Shown: positions 26,228 to 37,014, numbered from the stretch's first letter. The stretch is DNA of 64,000 bases from CAZAKZ01 sp964485695 (GCA_964485695.1 CAZAKZ010000010.1:12389-76388); one strand, 5' to 3'. Notes: a model not told the origin generated them from the sequence alone. A program made the numbers and translations.

Positions 26228-29200
26228 ATGAACCATCGCCGGAGGCTTTTCATGCGTCTCAATATCATCCTGTCAATCCTGACCTGTCAGCTCCTCCCCC
26301 TCTGTCTCCTCGAGGCCCAGACCGGCCTCGCCGAGGACGCCCGCGTGGCCGTGGTCACCGACCGCCAGGGCACCGCCCTGGTCCGGCCCGTGGGCCGGGA
26401 GCGGTGGACGCCCGTGGGCCCGCGCACCGTGCTGTTGCCCGGGGACCAGGTGCGCACCCCGGTCCGGGGCGCCAACGCCGTGGAGATGCGGCTGAAGGGC
26501 GGCGGCGGCCTGGTCCTCGGCCCCGGCGGCCTCATCGAGGTCCCCTCGGTCGGCGCCGTGCGCCTCTACCGCGGAGACCTGGAGGTGAAGGGAAGCGGCA
26601 AGCGCAGTGTGGCCCTCACCGGGCCGGGCGATTTCCGCCGGGACGTGAAGGAGACCGTCGTCCTCAGGAGCCGGGGCCGCGCCACGGAGGTCCTGGCCGA
26701 ACCGCCCCGGTGGCTGACGGGATATCGCGCCTCCACCACCGACGAGTGGATGGGGTCGCTCATCGCCAGCGTGGACGGCCGCGACGTGCCCCTCTCGGTC
26801 GGATACCACAAGGTAATAGCGGAGATCCGCGACCAGATCGCCCGCACCACCATCGAGCAGTCCTTCCGGAACGCCACCGACGCCACCTTGGAAGGCGTCT
26901 TTTACTTCCCGCTCCCGCCCGATGCCTCCATCAGCGGATTCGGCATGTGGATCGGCGGCGAACTGGTCGAGGCCGACATCGTTGAGAAGCAGAAGGCCCG
27001 GCGCATCTACGAGGACATCCTCCGCCGGAAGAAGGACCCGGGACTGCTGGAGTGGTCGGGTGGAAACCTGTTCAAGGCGCGGGTCTTTCCCATCCTGCCC
27101 CATTCCGAGAAGCGCATCCGCATCCGCTACACCCAGGTGCTGCCGCTGGAGGGCTCCACGCTGCGCTACCGGTACGGCCTGCGGAGCGAGCTCCTCCGGA
27201 CCCGGCCCTTGCGCGAGCTCGGCATCCACGTCATCGTGTCCTCTGCCATGCCCATCCGGTCCGTGACCTCGGCCACCCACGAGGTGCGCATCCGGAAGAC
27301 GGTGCACGCGGCCTCGGCCGAGTTCTCCGCCGAAGAATACTCACCCGACCGCGACTTCGAGCTGGCCGTGGAGCTGGACCGGAGCCAGCCCCTCACCGTG
27401 GTGCCCCATCGCCGGGCTGATGACGGCTACTTCATGCTGCTGCTGAATCCGCCCGGCGAGGGCGGCGGTGCCTGGCAGCGCGACCTTCTGCCCGAGGCGG
27501 GGGCTCTGGAAGTGCTCCTCATCGCCGACACCTCCGGGTCCATGGACCCGGCCGCCCGTGAGGCCCAGGCCGCCTTTGTCGGCGCCCTCCTGGCCCAGCT
27601 CGGCCCCGATGATCGCTTTCGGCTCATGACCGCCGACGTCGGCGTGAAGTGGTTCCGGGAAGAGGCCATGGCGGCCGGCGAGGAGACGGTCCGTGAGGCT
27701 CTCTCCTTTCTGGACGGGCGCAGGTCCCTCGGCTGGTCGGACCTGGATCAGGCGTTCAGGGAGGCCCTGAAGAAGGCCGGCCCTGGCACCCGGGTCGTCT
27801 ACGTGGGCGACGGCATCGGCACCACCGGCGACGCCGACCCCGTGGCCCTGGCCACGAGACTGAAGAACCTGGCTCGTGATACTGAGGCGGTCTGCCATGC
27901 GGTGTCGGTGTCGTCCACCTTCGAGCGCGGCGTCCTCGAGGCCGTGGCCGCCATGGGCGGGGGGTCCGTGCGGTCGGCCGGCGAGGATCCGACCGGAGCC
28001 GCGTTTCGCATCCTGAAGGAGGCGGCCACCCCCGCAATCCGCAACCTGAAGGTCTCCTTCGAGGACATCCGTACGGCCCGGGCCTACCCGGAGGTGCTGC
28101 CCAACCTGGCGGCCGGCACCCAGCAGGTGGTGCTTGGACGGTTCCTCCCCACGGGCGGCCGGCAGGCGGGGAAGGTGGTGGTCACCGGCACCCGGGACGG
28201 CAAGGCCGTGAAGTTCTCCGCCGACCTCGTCCTCGAGGAAGGCGAGGCCGGCAACAGCTTCCTCCCGCGGCTCTGGGCCCGCCGCCACATCGACGCCCTC
28301 CTGCAGGAGGGCCGGAGCAAGGCGGTCCAGGAAGAGATCGTCCGTTTCAGCGAGGCCTTCGGCATCATGACCCCCTTCACCTCGTTTCTGGTGCTGGAGA
28401 ACGACGCCGACCGGGAGCGCTACGGCGTGGAGCGCCGGGTCAAGATGCGGGACGGCGAGCGCTTCTTCGCCGAGGGCCGGGACGCGGCGTCCACCGCCCT
28501 GCTCCGCGAGCAGATGAAGGTGGCGCGCACCTGGCGGCTGAACCTGAGAAAGCGCATGCTGCGCGAGATCGCCACCCTGGGCACGCATCTGGTCCCGGCC
28601 GCCGTGGGCTGGGGCGAGTTGCGGGACTATGACGTCGAGATCGCCCAGGGCGCCTACCTTTTCGGTGGCCTGGCGAAGTCTGATTCCAGCGAGTTCTTTC
28701 TGGGGGCCGATCGGGCCGCGAATCGCCGGGCCGGATACGAATCCGACAAGGGGAAGAAGGCCGGGGATTGGTCCGTCGATTCCCTGAGAGCGCCGGAAGA
28801 AGCGGGGGACGAGCTGCTGGACGACGGCGAGGAGGTCCTGGAGGAGGAGCTCGAGGTCGAGAGGAAATCCCTGAAGCGGGAGGACCGATTCGATCCCGCC
28901 GCACCCGAGCCGGAAGCCTCCCTGGAAGAGCCGCTGGCACGGCGCAGCCTGTCGCGAAAGGCCTTACACGAGACGCGTGGCGGGGTCAGGTACAACGAGG
29001 CTCTCGGCCTCGGCGGCGGCGCAGGAGGCTACTTCAGGGGGAGGCCCAGAGGGGGCCCGAGGCGTCGCCCGGCCCCCCCGTCTTTCAATGAATGGCGGTT
29101 CCCCGGTTTGCCCCCGGCACCGAAACCCGCACCGGACCTCACGGATCCACCGAAATGGCCCGCAACGGTGCTGGCACTCCTGAAGAGCCTGAACCGGCGG

Positions 29201-32200
29201 GACAAGCTCGCGGCCTCGAAGGCGGGCATCGAGGTCGAACAGGCGGGCGGGGCAATCCATCCGCCCTCGGGTCGGCGCATCGAATTCACCCGGGCGCGTG
29301 GCCTCTACGGGGCTTCCGGCTGGTTCCTCCGCACATGCGGCGGAGTCACGGAGCCCGTCGATCAGTGGGTCGCCGGCGGCAAGCGCGGGGTGCTGTCGGC
29401 GGCCTTGCGCCTCGGCCGTCTGCGCGATGCCGAGACCACGGACCGGGCGGACTGGCGCTTTCCGCTTCACGATCACTCCATGACGGACCTGGTGCGCACC
29501 TACCGGAAGTGGGCGGCCAAGGTCGAGAAGCGGGAGGGAGACGTGGCCGTGGTGGTGCTCACCGCGCCCGGGCTCGGCAAGGCGGCAATGCGCTTCACCC
29601 TGGACATCCAGAAGCGCGTGGTCGTGGAACTGGCCGTTATCAATCAGGGCAGGATCACCCGCACCACGCGATACTCCGATTTCGTCCAGGCCGGCGGCAT
29701 GTGGTGGGCCACGCGCATCGCCTTCCTGGACGACAAGAGCCGCGAAACGAGTCGGTTCCGCCTCGAGGTGAAGGCGCTGGAGCCGGAAGCGTTCGCCGCC
29801 GCCCTCTCCCGGGCCGTATCCGGCCACGAGGACGTGATCTTCCTCGGCATGAAGGATCCTGACCTGGCCCAAGCCAAGCAGGCCGTCCACGAGAAGAAGG
29901 GCACGTTTGCCCACCACTTCCGCATGGCGGCCCATTTCGCCGCTTCCGGTCAGTGGGACCGGGCCTGGACCGCCTGGGACCAGGCCGCGTCCAGGGTGTC
30001 CGGCAAGCCCGGGGCGCGATGGCTCTCAGCGGCGCTGATGAAACGAAGCCGGCGCGGCGAGGACCTGAAGAAGCTGCTCCACCGCCTGGCGCGGGAATGC
30101 GCGGATCCCAAAGGCCACGACTTCACCACCGACTTCCGTACGGACTACATCCTCTCCCTGGCCCATCCGGTCTTCCAGGTGAACGAGAAGCTCACGCTCC
30201 TCGAGGTGCTCAGGCCGGCGTTCGGCCGCCTGGCGGAGGACAAGGACTGGCGGACCACTCGGTTCGAGCGCAAGCGGGCGCAGTGGCTCGAACAGGCCGG
30301 CTTGAGCGAAGAGGCCCGGGAGATCTACAGGAAAATCGCCGCGGCCCGGCCCTTCGACATCCAGGCGGTCCTGGACCACGTGAATGCGCTGCACGTCGCC
30401 GGCTACCTCGAGGAGGCCGTCCGGATCCTGGAGGCAAAGCTCAAGGCCCTGGACAAATGGATCGGGTACGAGACCGACCAGCTGACCGAACGCCTCACCA
30501 CCCTGCTCTGGGGGCGGCGCGACCTGAAGAAGCTCTCGGTCGTCCTCGAGGCCTGGATCGCCCGGAGCTCCCGCCAGGAAACGCCCTACCGGCGATACCT
30601 CTCGGTGCTGCTGTTCCGGGACAGGATCGAGGCGGCAGACGCCTGGGCCGATGCGCAGCTGAAGGCCGAGGTCGTTCCACCAGTGACTCCGGAGTTCCGT
30701 GCCCGTCTCGGCGCCGCCATCAACTATGCCCTCGGCCACGGCTGGAACTTCCACTACAACCGTATCGAGGAGAGGTGGCTCACGCCCCTGGCTGGCCTGG
30801 CTCGACGGCTGCTCCGCGCTGATGATCCGGTGTGGCACCACGTCCATCGCATCACCAGCGACTGGCGTTTCCGGCGCAGCGATGCGTACGCCGAGCTGAG
30901 GAAACACCTGCTCGCAGACCTGGATGCTCCCGAGGCCATAGAGACCATGGATCTCGGCCGCCTCGGACACTACCTGATTCAGCTTCCATGGGGCCGGAAC
31001 CAGGTGGACGCCAAGATCTGGCGTCGCACCGTGGACCGCCTGCGAGCGCGCTGGCAGAAATCCACCGTGGACTACGAGCGGCGGACCCTGGCCGCCCATG
31101 TTCTGAAGCTTCTCGACAACCACGGCGAAAAAGCCGAGGCTGCGGATTTCCTTCGTGTCCGACTGGCCGCGGCCGGTGACGACACCCGGCCCGGGCTTGC
31201 CGGCCTCCTCCTGCAGCGGCTTCTCGGATTGAAGTGGACCCGGGCCGTGGAGGACGAGATCATCGGTCTGGTCGAGCAGCTCCAGCCGAAGAAGGCCGAG
31301 GAGTCCACGCGCCGCTTCATCGCCGCCGCGGCTGTCCGGCGCATTGCGGACGGCCTCTACAAGATGCGGTACAGACACCTTCTCGGCGAAGCCAAGGAAT
31401 ACGAGAAGCTTTCCCGCAAGGCATTGAATGTGAAGAAACGCCAGGCCGCCGACGGAGCGCGCGCCGGCCTCATCGACCGTTTCGCTGCGGCTCGCGACGG
31501 CGCGAAGTGGGGCAAGGTGTGGTACGAGGTGGAGCGCATCGGCTTCATGGCCAGACTCCGCCGCGATCTCAGGGCCGCGGACGCCGAGGCCCGCGAGGTC
31601 TTCTTCGCCACGCCCGCCCGTTCCTCCCGGCCCCTCGATTCCGTGCTGCGCGAGCGCTGCGCGTTCGTCATGGCCTACTGCGCCACGCGGCGCAAGGCGC
31701 CCGACGGGCTGGCGGCCGCGGCCGTCAAGGTCTTCGCGAACCTTGTTGCCGAAGCATCCCAGGAGAAGGCCGAGAAGGTGCCGGTCCGGACCATCAACTG
31801 GCGCCACCACCTCTTCCGTCTCCTCGTGGCCCTGGACCGGCCGGAAGCGCTCCGGAAGGTCCTCGAGGCCTGGATCGTGCCGGCCAAGGTGGAGAGCCGC
31901 TGGCGTATCGCCCTCGGGTACCTCCGGGCCGAGACCGGCCAACTCGAGGAGGCCGCGGCCGCCTTCGAATCCGTGGCGCGCATGGATGAGCTCAAATCGG
32001 CCGAGCACAAGGCCCTGGCCGGCTGGTACCTGGTGCTGAACCGGGATGCGGACCGGGAAAAGGCCTTACTCAACCGCTACAAGGTCATGCCCGAGCACCA
32101 GCTCTCCAGCAAGCTCTACGCCAGTGGCCGCCGGATTTCCCGGCGCGGCGGGGGTGTGCCGGAATCCCTGGACCCGGACACTCTCCGTGTGATGCGGGCG

Positions 32201-34831
32201 CTGCTCTCCAAGGCGAGCCATCCGGCCAACTACATCTGGCAGATCAACCGGCACTACCTGGCCGTGAAAGATTTCCGGCTCCTGGAGTGCCTGGCCGACG
32301 GCGTTATCGGCCACACGGCCTCCGGGGTGTATCCGTTCCTGGAACGGGTGGGCCAGATCATCCGCAACGTCCACGAGGAAGCCACCTGCGATGAACTCGT
32401 CGAGAGAATCGGCGCGCTTTCCGAGGCCGCCAAGAGCGACCTGGACCGCCGGGCGCTGAAGCTCCTCGTCTCCCTGGTGGAGCGGCGGGCCGCGGAGGTG
32501 TTGAACCAGCCGGGGCCCCACGCGGAACGGGGCCTGACGGCCATGTGCGCGGCCTTCAAGGGATCCTGGGGCAAGGGCGAACGCCGCCTCATGGCGAAAT
32601 TCCTGGCGTCCCTCGGTAGGATTCCGCAGCCGGCCTTCAAGGCCGAGCAGCTGCGTCAGTTGCGCGGGCTCTATCGCCAGGAGACGCCGGGCACCGCCGA
32701 CTGCATGGCGATCGCGCGCTTTCTCTTCTCCACCGAGTGGACCTACCGCCGGTTCGACGCGGCCATCGACGGCCTCACCTCGGCTCTCGAGGATTACCGG
32801 AAAGCTCACGGAGGCGTGGTGCCGAACCCGGCGAGAGACGGCCTGGGCACCCTCATCAGCTGGCTCGAGAAGCGCAACCGGTTCGCCCACGCCGAGGCGA
32901 TCCTCGTGCCGGAGCTGGAGGCGCAGAAGACCCGGTCCCACAGGAACTGGCTCCGGCAGCGCCTGTTCCAGGTCTACGTCAACTGTCTGGGCGAGGGCGC
33001 GGTCTCCCTCGGGAAAGGCGTCGAGCTCTACCGGGCAGCCAGGCAGCGCATGGAGGTCTCGCTGTGGCGCGACGGTCCGGATCAGATCCGGGCCACGCTG
33101 GCGAAGTATTGCTCGCTTCACAGCAGGGCGTCGAAGTCCGTCGGCATCCGGACCGCGGGGCCGGACCTGGTGCGCTTTGCCAAGGAGAAGCTGCCCGAGC
33201 TGATCACCCTCGCCCACACAGAGGGTCCCCGCCTGGTCAACACGGTGGCGAACACGGTGACTGATCTCATGGGACCGTGGGCCGGACTGCGGGTGCTCCT
33301 GGACCGCATCGAGGCCGAGCCGCGGTGGTACGCCCGGATCGGCCGGGGGGGCTGGAGTCAATACGCGTGGAACTTCGCCCGGTGGCGGAGGGATGCGAGG
33401 GATCTCAGAGACCTGGAGCCCAGGCTCCTGCGCGTGGTGCTGCAGGAGATCGAGCGGGATCTTCTCAGCCTGCAGTCGCGCAACCGGAGTATCTACCAGA
33501 TCAACAACAAGTACTTCTGGGCCTCAAAGAAGGAGGAGTTCGCGGCTGTCGCGAGCCGCGTCATCGAGCTGAATCCGGATTCCCCGGCCCGGCTCAAGTA
33601 CGCCGCCGAGTACCTCTGGCACGGCCTCCGGCTGCGGCGTCGGGCCATCGGTGTGCTTCAGGAGGCCGAGACCCGCGGCCGGCTCCGGGAGGGCGGCCGC
33701 CATGTCCTCGTCACCTGGCTCTTCCACGTACGCCGCTACGCCGAGTCCCTCCCCCTGCTGGAAAAGCTCACGGCAGTGCGGCCGGATCGCCTGGATTACC
33801 GCACCCGGATGATCCGCGCCCTCCACGAGACGGGCGGAGACCCGGCGGCGCGCGCCTACCTCGAGGAGACGAAGAAGCGGTTCAAGGCGTTGAAGCTGTG
33901 GAATGAAAACACCATCGCCAGCCTCGCAGAGACGGCGAGAAAGTGCAAGTTTCACGAGGAGAGCGTGGTGCTCTACGAGGAGGTGATCCCCCTGCACCAG
34001 CGCACGCACCGCAACCGCGGTGTGGGCGGCGGCGCCCTCTCCAGGTACTACGGCCGGCTGGCCCAGGCGTATGCGGCCCTCGGCCGGGCTGAAAAGGCCG
34101 TGGACGCTGCATCGGCGGCGGTGGTGGCGTGGGGCCCCACCAGCCGGAATCGCCATCAGGCGCTCAGGGCGCTGAGAAGGGTGGTGGAGACCATCGGAGA
34201 TCTGGACGGCTACGTGGTCCGCATGGACGGGAAGGTGAAGAAGACGGGCCTGGACGCGCCGGTCATCCGCAAGACCCTCGGCCTGGTCTACCTGGCCCGG
34301 AAGCTGCCCCAAAAGGCCATCGCCCAGCTCGAAATCGCCCGGGCGCTCCAGCCGAACGACACCGAGACCCACAAGGCCCTGGTCCGGGCGTTCGATGTCG
34401 CGGGCGACGGGGGCGGAGCCTGCGTCGCGCTGTTTGACTCCATCGCCTTGGCGCCGATGAACCTGGACCTCTATCCGGATCTCGGCAAGCGTCTGAAAGC
34501 ACTCGGCCAGGTGGAAGCCGCCGAGCGGGCCTGGACCACGCTGGTGGAAGTGAAGCCCAACGAGGCCGCCGGCCACCGCAAGCTGGCCGAGCACCGTAAC
34601 GGGCAGAAGCGCTACCGGGATGCGGTGGTGCAGTGGCGGCAGGTGGTCCGCTGCCGGGCCGAGGAGCCGGACGGCTGGCTCGGCCTCGCCCGGGCCCAGA
34701 TCCGGGCCGGGGACCTCGAGGAGGCGCGCAAGGCCGTGGACCATCTCCTCGAGACTACGTGGGAGAAGCGTTTCGGGGACGTCAAGGCCAAGGCGGCGAA
34801 GCTCCTCGAGGAGGTGAACCGGTCACGGTGA
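26228..34831 (+). CDS. Giant exported FecR-like/VIT/VWA/TPR protein
   Basis: A 2,867-residue protein, one uninterrupted frame of 8.6 kb. An ATG at 26252 (MRLNIILSILTCQLLPLCLL) gives a cleaner signal peptide. Domains in order: FecR-like beta region (about 35-150, ending before YRASTTDEW); VIT domain (about 175-300, VGYHKVIAEIRDQIARTTIE and AFVFYFPLPP-like FYFPLPPDASISGFGMWIGG); von Willebrand A domain (about 425-590) with an intact MIDAS DTSGSMD near residue 434 and later THR/ASP positions; an acidic low-complexity hinge (about 855-880); a beta-rich domain (about 985-1190) resembling LolA-type lipoprotein-binding folds; and TPR-like helical pairs from about 1200 to the end. VIT-VWA proteins bind metal-dependent ligands; the TPR part would scaffold a large envelope or surface complex. 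The closest neighbours are exported glycan-active proteins. Confidence 0.85.
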   Translation: MNHRRRLFMRLNIILSILTCQLLPLCLLEAQTGLAEDARVAVVTDRQGTALVRPVGRERWTPVGPRTVLLPGDQVRTPVRGANAVEMRLKGGGGLVLGPGGLIEVPSVGAVRLYRGDLEVKGSGKRSVALTGPGDFRRDVKETVVLRSRGRATEVLAEPPRWLTGYRASTTDEWMGSLIASVDGRDVPLSVGYHKVIAEIRDQIARTTIEQSFRNATDATLEGVFYFPLPPDASISGFGMWIGGELVEADIVEKQKARRIYEDILRRKKDPGLLEWSGGNLFKARVFPILPHSEKRIRIRYTQVLPLEGSTLRYRYGLRSELLRTRPLRELGIHVIVSSAMPIRSVTSATHEVRIRKTVHAASAEFSAEEYSPDRDFELAVELDRSQPLTVVPHRRADDGYFMLLLNPPGEGGGAWQRDLLPEAGALEVLLIADTSGSMDPAAREAQAAFVGALLAQLGPDDRFRLMTADVGVKWFREEAMAAGEETVREALSFLDGRRSLGWSDLDQAFREALKKAGPGTRVVYVGDGIGTTGDADPVALATRLKNLARDTEAVCHAVSVSSTFERGVLEAVAAMGGGSVRSAGEDPTGAAFRILKEAATPAIRNLKVSFEDIRTARAYPEVLPNLAAGTQQVVLGRFLPTGGRQAGKVVVTGTRDGKAVKFSADLVLEEGEAGNSFLPRLWARRHIDALLQEGRSKAVQEEIVRFSEAFGIMTPFTSFLVLENDADRERYGVERRVKMRDGERFFAEGRDAASTALLREQMKVARTWRLNLRKRMLREIATLGTHLVPAAVGWGELRDYDVEIAQGAYLFGGLAKSDSSEFFLGADRAANRRAGYESDKGKKAGDWSVDSLRAPEEAGDELLDDGEEVLEEELEVERKSLKREDRFDPAAPEPEASLEEPLARRSLSRKALHETRGGVRYNEALGLGGGAGGYFRGRPRGGPRRRPAPPSFNEWRFPGLPPAPKPAPDLTDPPKWPATVLALLKSLNRRDKLAASKAGIEVEQAGGAIHPPSGRRIEFTRARGLYGASGWFLRTCGGVTEPVDQWVAGGKRGVLSAALRLGRLRDAETTDRADWRFPLHDHSMTDLVRTYRKWAAKVEKREGDVAVVVLTAPGLGKAAMRFTLDIQKRVVVELAVINQGRITRTTRYSDFVQAGGMWWATRIAFLDDKSRETSRFRLEVKALEPEAFAAALSRAVSGHEDVIFLGMKDPDLAQAKQAVHEKKGTFAHHFRMAAHFAASGQWDRAWTAWDQAASRVSGKPGARWLSAALMKRSRRGEDLKKLLHRLARECADPKGHDFTTDFRTDYILSLAHPVFQVNEKLTLLEVLRPAFGRLAEDKDWRTTRFERKRAQWLEQAGLSEEAREIYRKIAAARPFDIQAVLDHVNALHVAGYLEEAVRILEAKLKALDKWIGYETDQLTERLTTLLWGRRDLKKLSVVLEAWIARSSRQETPYRRYLSVLLFRDRIEAADAWADAQLKAEVVPPVTPEFRARLGAAINYALGHGWNFHYNRIEERWLTPLAGLARRLLRADDPVWHHVHRITSDWRFRRSDAYAELRKHLLADLDAPEAIETMDLGRLGHYLIQLPWGRNQVDAKIWRRTVDRLRARWQKSTVDYERRTLAAHVLKLLDNHGEKAEAADFLRVRLAAAGDDTRPGLAGLLLQRLLGLKWTRAVEDEIIGLVEQLQPKKAEESTRRFIAAAAVRRIADGLYKMRYRHLLGEAKEYEKLSRKALNVKKRQAADGARAGLIDRFAAARDGAKWGKVWYEVERIGFMARLRRDLRAADAEAREVFFATPARSSRPLDSVLRERCAFVMAYCATRRKAPDGLAAAAVKVFANLVAEASQEKAEKVPVRTINWRHHLFRLLVALDRPEALRKVLEAWIVPAKVESRWRIALGYLRAETGQLEEAAAAFESVARMDELKSAEHKALAGWYLVLNRDADREKALLNRYKVMPEHQLSSKLYASGRRISRRGGGVPESLDPDTLRVMRALLSKASHPANYIWQINRHYLAVKDFRLLECLADGVIGHTASGVYPFLERVGQIIRNVHEEATCDELVERIGALSEAAKSDLDRRALKLLVSLVERRAAEVLNQPGPHAERGLTAMCAAFKGSWGKGERRLMAKFLASLGRIPQPAFKAEQLRQLRGLYRQETPGTADCMAIARFLFSTEWTYRRFDAAIDGLTSALEDYRKAHGGVVPNPARDGLGTLISWLEKRNRFAHAEAILVPELEAQKTRSHRNWLRQRLFQVYVNCLGEGAVSLGKGVELYRAARQRMEVSLWRDGPDQIRATLAKYCSLHSRASKSVGIRTAGPDLVRFAKEKLPELITLAHTEGPRLVNTVANTVTDLMGPWAGLRVLLDRIEAEPRWYARIGRGGWSQYAWNFARWRRDARDLRDLEPRLLRVVLQEIERDLLSLQSRNRSIYQINNKYFWASKKEEFAAVASRVIELNPDSPARLKYAAEYLWHGLRLRRRAIGVLQEAETRGRLREGGRHVLVTWLFHVRRYAESLPLLEKLTAVRPDRLDYRTRMIRALHETGGDPAARAYLEETKKRFKALKLWNENTIASLAETARKCKFHEESVVLYEEVIPLHQRTHRNRGVGGGALSRYYGRLAQAYAALGRAEKAVDAASAAVVAWGPTSRNRHQALRALRRVVETIGDLDGYVVRMDGKVKKTGLDAPVIRKTLGLVYLARKLPQKAIAQLEIARALQPNDTETHKALVRAFDVAGDGGGACVALFDSIALAPMNLDLYPDLGKRLKALGQVEAAERAWTTLVEVKPNEAAGHRKLAEHRNGQKRYRDAVVQWRQVVRCRAEEPDGWLGLARAQIRAGDLEEARKAVDHLLETTWEKRFGDVKAKAAKLLEEVNRSR

Positions 34832-35006
34832 TCGTCAATCCCCGGAGGCCGTCAAAGGCCCTCGTCCTCGACGCCTATCTGTCCTGACGGAAGACGTTCA
34901 TGGGAAGAAATGGAAAACCTCCCGCGCCTTTCTTTTTTCAGGGGTTGTGTTTTAATCCGGTTTGATACCGTGAACCATCCCCCTGGAAGAAGGATAGCGA
35001 GGCCCC

Positions 35007-36968
35007 GTGGCGCCTGCACCGACAAATTTGGCCTTCGTGACCGGCAAAAGAAACGTCGCCTGGGTACTTCTCGTCTTCCTGTTGGCGGCCGCGGTCCGGT
35101 GCCCGTGTCCGGAGCTGACCTGGTTCACCCTGGACCAGGCTCGAGACGTCACCCAGGCCCGAACCATCCTGTCCGGCACCCTCGTTCTCGAGGGGCCTGC
35201 CGTCGGTCAGACCGGCATGCGTCTGGGCCCGCTCTATTATTACGTGGTGGCATTCGGCCTGTGCCTGAGAGACAGCCCGGTGGACGCCGTGTTCTTGCTG
35301 GCGCTGCTCAATGCCGCGGGCGTGGCCGGCTTCTTCGTCCTCTTTCGACGGATGGTGGGGCAAAAGACGGCGATTCTGGCCGGGCTGATCCTGGCGCTGC
35401 ATCCCCTTTGCGTGATCCACGGGCGTGCCTTGTGGAATCCCGCCCTGATCCTGCCGACCACGGCTCTCTACTTTCACGGGCTCTGGCTCTGGGCGAAGGA
35501 GCACAGAGCCGGCGCCGCCGGCTGGCTTCTGGTCGGTGCCGCGCTCATGCTCCAGGCGCATCTCACCACGGCCATTCTGCTTCCGCTGGCCCTCATCGGA
35601 CTCTTCAGGCGCGCTCCTCTCCGCGGCCCCGGAGTGGTGGTGGGGGGACTCCTCTGTCTGGTTTTTACCGTGCCCTGGGTTTGGCAGGCCCTCGCCCGGT
35701 TCTTCTCCGAAACCGGAGACCTCGACCGGGTCTCGGCTCTGTTCCGGTCGCCGGAGACCACGCCACCGGCGCCGTATTGGGTGGGGTTGTTCCGTGCCTT
35801 GACCGTGGAGTCGATTCTCGCCGTGAGGACGCTGTTCGGGGGGAGCGGGTGGAGCAGCATTGTCCAGGCGGGCGGCTACCTGTTCTCCGGGCTGATGGGC
35901 CTGGGCGCGATTGCGTTTCTGGCCGGCCGAGGCGACCGGCGTCTTCACGCTCTTGTGGTCCTTCCGGCCCTTCTGCTCCCCGCCGTGGTTCTGCTCCTGA
36001 TGCGACAATTCTCCTACTACTATTACCTGGAGTGCGCGTTTCCCTTTCGAGCTCTTCTCGTAGCCTCGGGTACCTTCTACCTGGCTCGACGCATGCCTGT
36101 CTGGATTCCTGGGGGGCTCCTCGCACTGGGGCTCGGTGTGGGTTTCGTACACCTTCTGGGCGGCTTGTGGCTGGACGCCCGCACCGGGATTCTGAGGGGG
36201 CATCTTGAGTCCCTGGATCTTCGATCCGACCGGGAGGTGAGCCCGATTCCCAACCTCTTTCCCACCCTTGGTTCCAAGAAACGCGTGGGAGAGGCTCTCT
36301 ATCGCCGCCTCCACATCACTCCGGAGCGGTTGAATACCCTTGGGAGGGGCCCCTGGTGGCCGGCGTTTGTGGATGACCGAGGCTTCTGGATCCTGGAGGC
36401 CGCCGGGGACGGCAGTGCAGATCCGTTCGTCCTCCGGCCGGGAATCCATCTCTTCATCGCCCACGACCGGGACCCGTTCCCCGCGCCCCACGATCCTTCC
36501 TCCGGCGAAATCGTCCGGGCCGGATCGTTCACCCTCATTCCCTTCAGGACCGGGATCGATTCCAGGAAGCTGGAGCTCTGCGTGTTCCAGAAGGGCGGGG
36601 AAGGAATGTGGGTCCCCTTCTCCACGGAGTCACTTCCATTCGTGAATTCGGATCCCGACCGGGTCAGGTGGCCTGGTGCCGAAGTAGAGATCCGGGCATC
36701 CCTGGTCGTGGAGATCCCGTCCCCCCGGCGCATCGTCCTCTATTTCCTCACGACCCTGGGTGCCGAGGTGACCGGCATGACCGTGAACGGCAAGCCCCTT
36801 GCCCGCACCTTCCTGTTCGAGCGCCTCGGATGGTGTCTCAGCGGATACCGGTGGGAGCCTCCGTTGCCCGGACGCCACGAAGTCCAGGTCTCTCTCCGGA
36901 GTCCTGATGACCGTAAAGCGCCGATATATTTCGAGCTCTTCGATGTCCGAACCGAGCCGGACCGGTAA
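35007..36968 (+). CDS. Integral-membrane glycosyltransferase (GT39/ArnT-like)
   Basis: A 653-residue membrane protein starting at a GTG. Residues about 15-400 hold roughly 10-11 hydrophobic segments (VAWVLLVFLLAAAVRC, GLYYYVVAFGLC-like LGPLYYYVVAFGLC, LMLQAHLTTAILLPLALIGL). The first periplasmic loop has LDQARDVTQARTIL with acidic residues as in polyprenyl-phosphate-dependent glycosyltransferases of the GT-C fold. The C-terminal 200 residues are soluble and beta-rich, probably periplasmic. It should transfer a sugar from an isoprenoid carrier to lipid, protein or glycan outside the inner membrane. It begins 175 bp after the giant VWA/TPR gene and may be a separate unit. Confidence 0.75.
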   Translation: MAPAPTNLAFVTGKRNVAWVLLVFLLAAAVRCPCPELTWFTLDQARDVTQARTILSGTLVLEGPAVGQTGMRLGPLYYYVVAFGLCLRDSPVDAVFLLALLNAAGVAGFFVLFRRMVGQKTAILAGLILALHPLCVIHGRALWNPALILPTTALYFHGLWLWAKEHRAGAAGWLLVGAALMLQAHLTTAILLPLALIGLFRRAPLRGPGVVVGGLLCLVFTVPWVWQALARFFSETGDLDRVSALFRSPETTPPAPYWVGLFRALTVESILAVRTLFGGSGWSSIVQAGGYLFSGLMGLGAIAFLAGRGDRRLHALVVLPALLLPAVVLLLMRQFSYYYYLECAFPFRALLVASGTFYLARRMPVWIPGGLLALGLGVGFVHLLGGLWLDARTGILRGHLESLDLRSDREVSPIPNLFPTLGSKKRVGEALYRRLHITPERLNTLGRGPWWPAFVDDRGFWILEAAGDGSADPFVLRPGIHLFIAHDRDPFPAPHDPSSGEIVRAGSFTLIPFRTGIDSRKLELCVFQKGGEGMWVPFSTESLPFVNSDPDRVRWPGAEVEIRASLVVEIPSPRRIVLYFLTTLGAEVTGMTVNGKPLARTFLFERLGWCLSGYRWEPPLPGRHEVQVSLRSPDDRKAPIYFELFDVRTEPDR

Positions 36969-37014
36969 CAGCGCGGTACCGGCCTGCGGATCCCAAGGGC
37001 GGGAGAGTCATCCA

